Shown here one piece after another: positions 21,164 through 24,419 of a DNA stretch of 24,419 nt. The DNA comes from JANNXY01 sp039795755 (lineage in GTDB: Bacteria; Patescibacteriota; Minisyncoccia; Phycocordibacterales; CAIZIN01): the NCBI GenBank assembly GCA_039795755.1, contig JBDKLF010000056.1:1-24419 (forward strand), in the 5' to 3' direction. The first letter of the stretch is position 1, and each line of letters opens with the position of its first letter. Under the pieces are notes generated by a model. The model worked only from the letters and a program-made list of their open reading frames with translations. It searched no databases and was not told the origin of the DNA. The position numbers were made by a program, and so were the translations under genes.

Positions 21164-24100
21164 GTGAAAAAGCTTCTCGCATATATTTTTTTATCTATAG
21201 GATTTCTTTCAATTGCTCCACAGTTTTTGTTTGCAGCACAATATAAAGAAGAGACAGTAAGTGGTGATTACACCAAAACAATCTCCGCATTAATTAGTGC
21301 AAAAAAAGCCGGTTACTACAATAATGATGGAACTCTTATCAACGATTACGGGGATAGTCCAGGAGGTGCAATTACTAAGCCTGGTTATATTGCAGAGATG
21401 TACGATAATACCTATTACAAAACAGATGGAAATTTAGTTTTTGTATATGATGCTGGCCAGGGTGGTGTGGTAGATGCAACAGAAGCAAATCCAAATAAGC
21501 CACAGAATGATGATCGAATAGTGGGAATGTATTACAAAAATGGTGATCAGCTTGTTTTTGTTGATGCAGGTAATCGTTTGGCAGGAGTTCCTGGTAGTGC
21601 GTTCGATAGTGAACCGTCGAAGGACAAGGAATTTGTGTATGCAATGGGGAAGCGGTTTGGTTTTGCTAATGATGCTGCTAATGCGGATGCCTATGAAAGC
21701 ATTTTTAATAAAAGAGCAAACCAAGTAAGTTTTGGAAGTGATAAGAGTATTAAAGACAGACAACAAGAAACAGCAGGAATCGCTAAAGATGCAGTTACTC
21801 TCAATGGTGAAATAGACGCAATTCAAAAGCAGTTAACAGAATTAAAAAAAGATCCAGAAGCAAATGCTGAAGAAATTACTGCACTTGAAAATCAGCTGAA
21901 AGATAAGACAGAACAACGAGATAAGCTTAAGCAGACTAATGCAGAAAATGTTGCTGCAATAACTTCGGCGGGGGCTGCTGCAGAAAAGAAGCTTGCAGGT
22001 CCTACTCCTGATAATTTTGCAAGTCTTGGGTTATGTGTACCGACGATTCACTGGAACGCTAGTGTTGAATGGGATCCAAAAGCTTGTTTGGCTGGGTTGG
22101 TCAATCTTGGTATCCAAGTAGTATCGGTACCATTCACATGGAGTGCGGGATTGCTTGATTATGTTACCAACTTCACCGTAAGGGATTTCGGTGTATATTT
22201 CTCAAAAGGAGGAAAGTTGTATAATTCAGTAAACAATGTCTGGCAGCTTATGAAGAATATTTGTAATATTTTCTTCATTGTTGCTCTGGTCTATATAGCT
22301 ATTAAGACCATGCTCAACGCAGATGGTTTCCAAGAGAAGCAACGTCTTATAAATGTGATTATTTTTGCGTTTCTCATAAATTTCAGTATGTTTTTTAGTA
22401 AAGTAATGATTGATGTGTCCAATACTGCGTCATTACAGGTGTTCAATGTGCTTGTTCAGACTGCGAATAAACAAACAGGTCTTAGTGATGTGAAGCAAAT
22501 CGCACAGAATACTACTGCCGGATCACCGGTTGCTGCTGCTACTGTCTCTCAGTCGTCTCTTGCAGATGTGTTTCTTTCGAATATGCAAATACAAAGGTTT
22601 GTAATAAATTCTAGTGGGGGTGGTCTTGGTTTTAATAATCTTGACTATGGATTCATTGCTGTCTATGGTCTTTTTACTATCATATTTATTATTATTGCAA
22701 CAATTGTAATTGCGGTTATTGCAGGAATGATGACGATTCGGTTTCTAGTACTTGTATTGCTACTAATGACATCACCTATTGCGTATGTAGGTACATTTGT
22801 TCCTGCAGCAATTGGTTCATATAGTCAGATGTGGTGGCAGAAGCTCAAAGATAACCTTACTTTTCTTCCTGTGCTCATGCTCATGTTCTATATCACAATG
22901 CAATTCACTCAGTTTGCAACTGCACAGGTGACAACGAATGCAAATGATTACATCTCTCTCATATTTGCTTATGTGATGACAATTGCCATGTTGGTAATTA
23001 GTCTTTCAGTTGCTAAGAGTGTAGGGGGGAGCGCAGGGGCAGCAGACTTTGGATCGAAGTGGGCAAAGGCAGCAATTGGTGGAGCAACATTTGGTCTCGC
23101 TGCTCGAGTGGGGAGAAGAGCTGCTGGCGCAACAGGGTATCTTGCGAATAAGTCAGGTGTAAGTGGTCTAACAAAGCGTATAGCCAATTCAAACAGTCTA
23201 TTGTTCCGTGCAACAGGAGCTGGGGCGCTTGCTCGACAGGCACTCAAGGGTGGTGAGAAGCTTCAGAATGCAACATTTGATGCTCGTAACACCGGTGCCG
23301 CAAAGAATCTTGGTCTTGGCGAAGGTCTCAAGGATGGTTACAAGAAGGGTATTGTTGAAGCGAACGAGAAGTTGGCCAAGGAGAAAATTGAATACGCCAA
23401 GAAGCAGACTGAAAAGTCAGACAAGCAGAAAGCTGATGAAGAAATTTATAAACAATATGAGCGAGCACAAAAGAATCTTAAAGATAATACAGATTCTGAA
23501 GATAAGTATCAGAAGGCGCTTGATGAGGCTCAGAAGAAAATTGATGGTGCAGAGGATCATATTGATAATGAAATCAAGAAGGAACAGAGTGAAATTGATA
23601 AGCAGTTACTTGAGAATGAGAAGGAACTTCGAGACCTTGAAAAAGTTCTTACTGATGCAGCTGCGACAAAGGAACAGAAAGAGGCGGCTCAAAAAGAAAA
23701 AACTAAGCGTGACGGAAGAAAGACTGATCTTGAAGATCGTAAGGTTAAAGTTGCTGGAGAAAAAGATGCTCGACTTGAAGCTGAACGAAAGAAAATTAAT
23801 ATTGAATTTAAGGAAGCAGAAGAGTCACTTAAAGCTGTTCGAAAAGCAAAAGATCAGGTTAAGAAAGACGCTGAGGATGCTGAAGCGGTGGTCAAGAGCT
23901 TTGGGTATAAACCTGATGATCTCAAAAAACAGGTTGATGATGCTGACAAGGTTATTAAACAGAAAAAGAAAGAATACATTGCGCACCTCGAAAGTAATGC
24001 ACGCAAGACATTTGGTTCAAATAATCTCTCATTTGTTCCAAGTGAGCAAACAGATGCTTATCGTGCCAAGCTTGCTGAAGAGTTGAAACAACTTTATAAG

Positions 24101-24199
24101 TCTTCGGAAGATAAGGAATTGAAGAAAGCACTTGATCTCATCAAAAAACAAGCAAAGGAGGATGAAAAGAAAGAAGAGAAGAAGGATGATAAAAAATAG
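21164..24199 (+). CDS. TrbL/VirB6-like polytopic membrane protein with coiled-coil tail
   Basis: This 1011-residue protein has an N-terminal signal peptide (about 1-25), a soluble domain (about 26-200) with two related segments (KTDGNLVFVYDAG and KNGDQLVFVDAG), a coiled coil (about 208-265), then a membrane core with helices at about 358-385, 394-420, 495-550 (two or three), 564-586 and 597-620. The core ends in a Gly/Ala-rich amphipathic region (about 620-720). The tail (about 726-1011) is a long, highly charged coiled coil rich in Lys and Glu. The polytopic core fits the TrbL/VirB6 family, which forms the inner-membrane channel of type IV secretion systems; that assignment is by layout and sequence feel, not by search. 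The start is GTG, seven bases after TATAAT. The extended ends are unusual for VirB6, though long tails are known in some lineages. Confidence 0.75.
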   Translation: MKKLLAYIFLSIGFLSIAPQFLFAAQYKEETVSGDYTKTISALISAKKAGYYNNDGTLINDYGDSPGGAITKPGYIAEMYDNTYYKTDGNLVFVYDAGQGGVVDATEANPNKPQNDDRIVGMYYKNGDQLVFVDAGNRLAGVPGSAFDSEPSKDKEFVYAMGKRFGFANDAANADAYESIFNKRANQVSFGSDKSIKDRQQETAGIAKDAVTLNGEIDAIQKQLTELKKDPEANAEEITALENQLKDKTEQRDKLKQTNAENVAAITSAGAAAEKKLAGPTPDNFASLGLCVPTIHWNASVEWDPKACLAGLVNLGIQVVSVPFTWSAGLLDYVTNFTVRDFGVYFSKGGKLYNSVNNVWQLMKNICNIFFIVALVYIAIKTMLNADGFQEKQRLINVIIFAFLINFSMFFSKVMIDVSNTASLQVFNVLVQTANKQTGLSDVKQIAQNTTAGSPVAAATVSQSSLADVFLSNMQIQRFVINSSGGGLGFNNLDYGFIAVYGLFTIIFIIIATIVIAVIAGMMTIRFLVLVLLLMTSPIAYVGTFVPAAIGSYSQMWWQKLKDNLTFLPVLMLMFYITMQFTQFATAQVTTNANDYISLIFAYVMTIAMLVISLSVAKSVGGSAGAADFGSKWAKAAIGGATFGLAARVGRRAAGATGYLANKSGVSGLTKRIANSNSLLFRATGAGALARQALKGGEKLQNATFDARNTGAAKNLGLGEGLKDGYKKGIVEANEKLAKEKIEYAKKQTEKSDKQKADEEIYKQYERAQKNLKDNTDSEDKYQKALDEAQKKIDGAEDHIDNEIKKEQSEIDKQLLENEKELRDLEKVLTDAAATKEQKEAAQKEKTKRDGRKTDLEDRKVKVAGEKDARLEAERKKINIEFKEAEESLKAVRKAKDQVKKDAEDAEAVVKSFGYKPDDLKKQVDDADKVIKQKKKEYIAHLESNARKTFGSNNLSFVPSEQTDAYRAKLAEELKQLYKSSEDKELKKALDLIKKQAKEDEKKEEKKDDKK

Positions 24200-24221
24200 T
24201 TATAATTAATTACAAATTACT

Positions 24222-24419
24222 ATGAATCCTGATAATCAAAAAGCAATCACGCAGCAAATAGAGAGTCTTCCAGAGGAAATCAAAGCTCTCATACTTGGAG
24301 ATGAATGGAAGCACTGGGTGGGGAATATTGTAAAGAAAAACACTCTTAACCTTGATCAAGCTTCTTCTCAACCATTGCACCTGGTTGTGTTGTCTGTGGT
24401 ACATACACACCAACCCCTT
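24222..24419 (+). CDS. Partial gene downstream of the TrbL-like gene
   Basis: 66 codons are visible, with the window ending inside the frame. The first 46 residues are acidic and helical (QQIESLPEEIKALILGDEWK, then WVGNIVKKNTLNLDQAS), with no signal peptide, so the product is probably cytoplasmic. It starts 22 bases after the TrbL-like stop and is likely cotranscribed. The last 20 codons become rich in His, Val and Leu, unlike the first part, which may be natural or may mark a sequence artefact at the contig end. Not recognised as a named family. Confidence 0.55.
   Translation, partial: MNPDNQKAITQQIESLPEEIKALILGDEWKHWVGNIVKKNTLNLDQASSQPLHLVVLSVVHTHQPL

Noticed and set aside
23208..24086. 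292-codon overlapping plus-strand frame in the coiled-coil tail of the TrbL-like gene
   Set aside because: Its composition (Arg, Lys, Leu, Met) is what a shifted Lys/Glu-rich coiled coil gives. The frame covering the whole 1011-residue protein is clearly the real one.

Overview
The window looks like a chromosomal segment of a Patescibacteria / Candidate Phyla Radiation (CPR) bacterium, probably of the Parcubacteria side. This rests on the gene mix rather than on a marker tree. Small compact genes are packed tightly with very short gaps. Single-copy information genes (rpsO, rsmA, a PcrA/UvrD-type helicase, xth) sit among lineage-restricted membrane and secreted proteins. A TrbL/VirB6-like gene lies beside secreted proteins of a kind I associate with CPR genomes. 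TGA is used as a stop (end of rsmA), so this is not a recoded Gracilibacteria/Absconditabacteria lineage. The sequence is moderately AT-rich by eye. I see no tRNA, rRNA, CRISPR array, insertion sequence or prophage.

Layout. 1-572: no gene, but dense with palindromes and hairpins. 573-1842: a small membrane protein converging on exonuclease III, with a terminator across the junction. 1971-3530 (minus): a Xer-type tyrosine recombinase followed by a hypothetical gene with a strong terminator. 3596-4524 (plus): rpsO with its own promoter and terminator, then a NYN-domain nuclease-like gene. 4540-4722 (minus): a 60-residue Cys/His protein whose stop codon lies in the loop of its own terminator. 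4786-6193 (plus): a membrane-anchored protein and a DksA/TraR-like protein with a degenerate zinc finger, closed by a terminator. 6306-8835: comM (plus) converging on a LysM/M23 peptidoglycan hydrolase (minus). 9049-14947 (plus): a 1205-residue repeat-bearing membrane-associated protein, a small conserved-type protein and the helicase. 14948-16664: a polytopic membrane protein (minus) divergent from rsmA. 16670-24419: a secreted peptidoglycan-binding/TIG protein (minus) divergent from an apparent operon (plus) of an anchored calcium-repeat protein, a secreted two-Ig-domain protein, a large TrbL/VirB6-like membrane protein and a gene cut by the window end.

Two themes link the parts. First, start codons very often lie 6-8 bases after a TATAAT-like hexamer, with no Shine-Dalgarno motif. 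This implies leaderless transcripts, and it was used here to choose several starts. Second, the right-hand third is a cell-envelope cluster: a type IV secretion-like inner-membrane channel candidate with surface-exposed and wall-binding partners. Together with ComM, Xer, the M23 hydrolase and the helicase it fits, but does not prove, a DNA- or host-contact machine.
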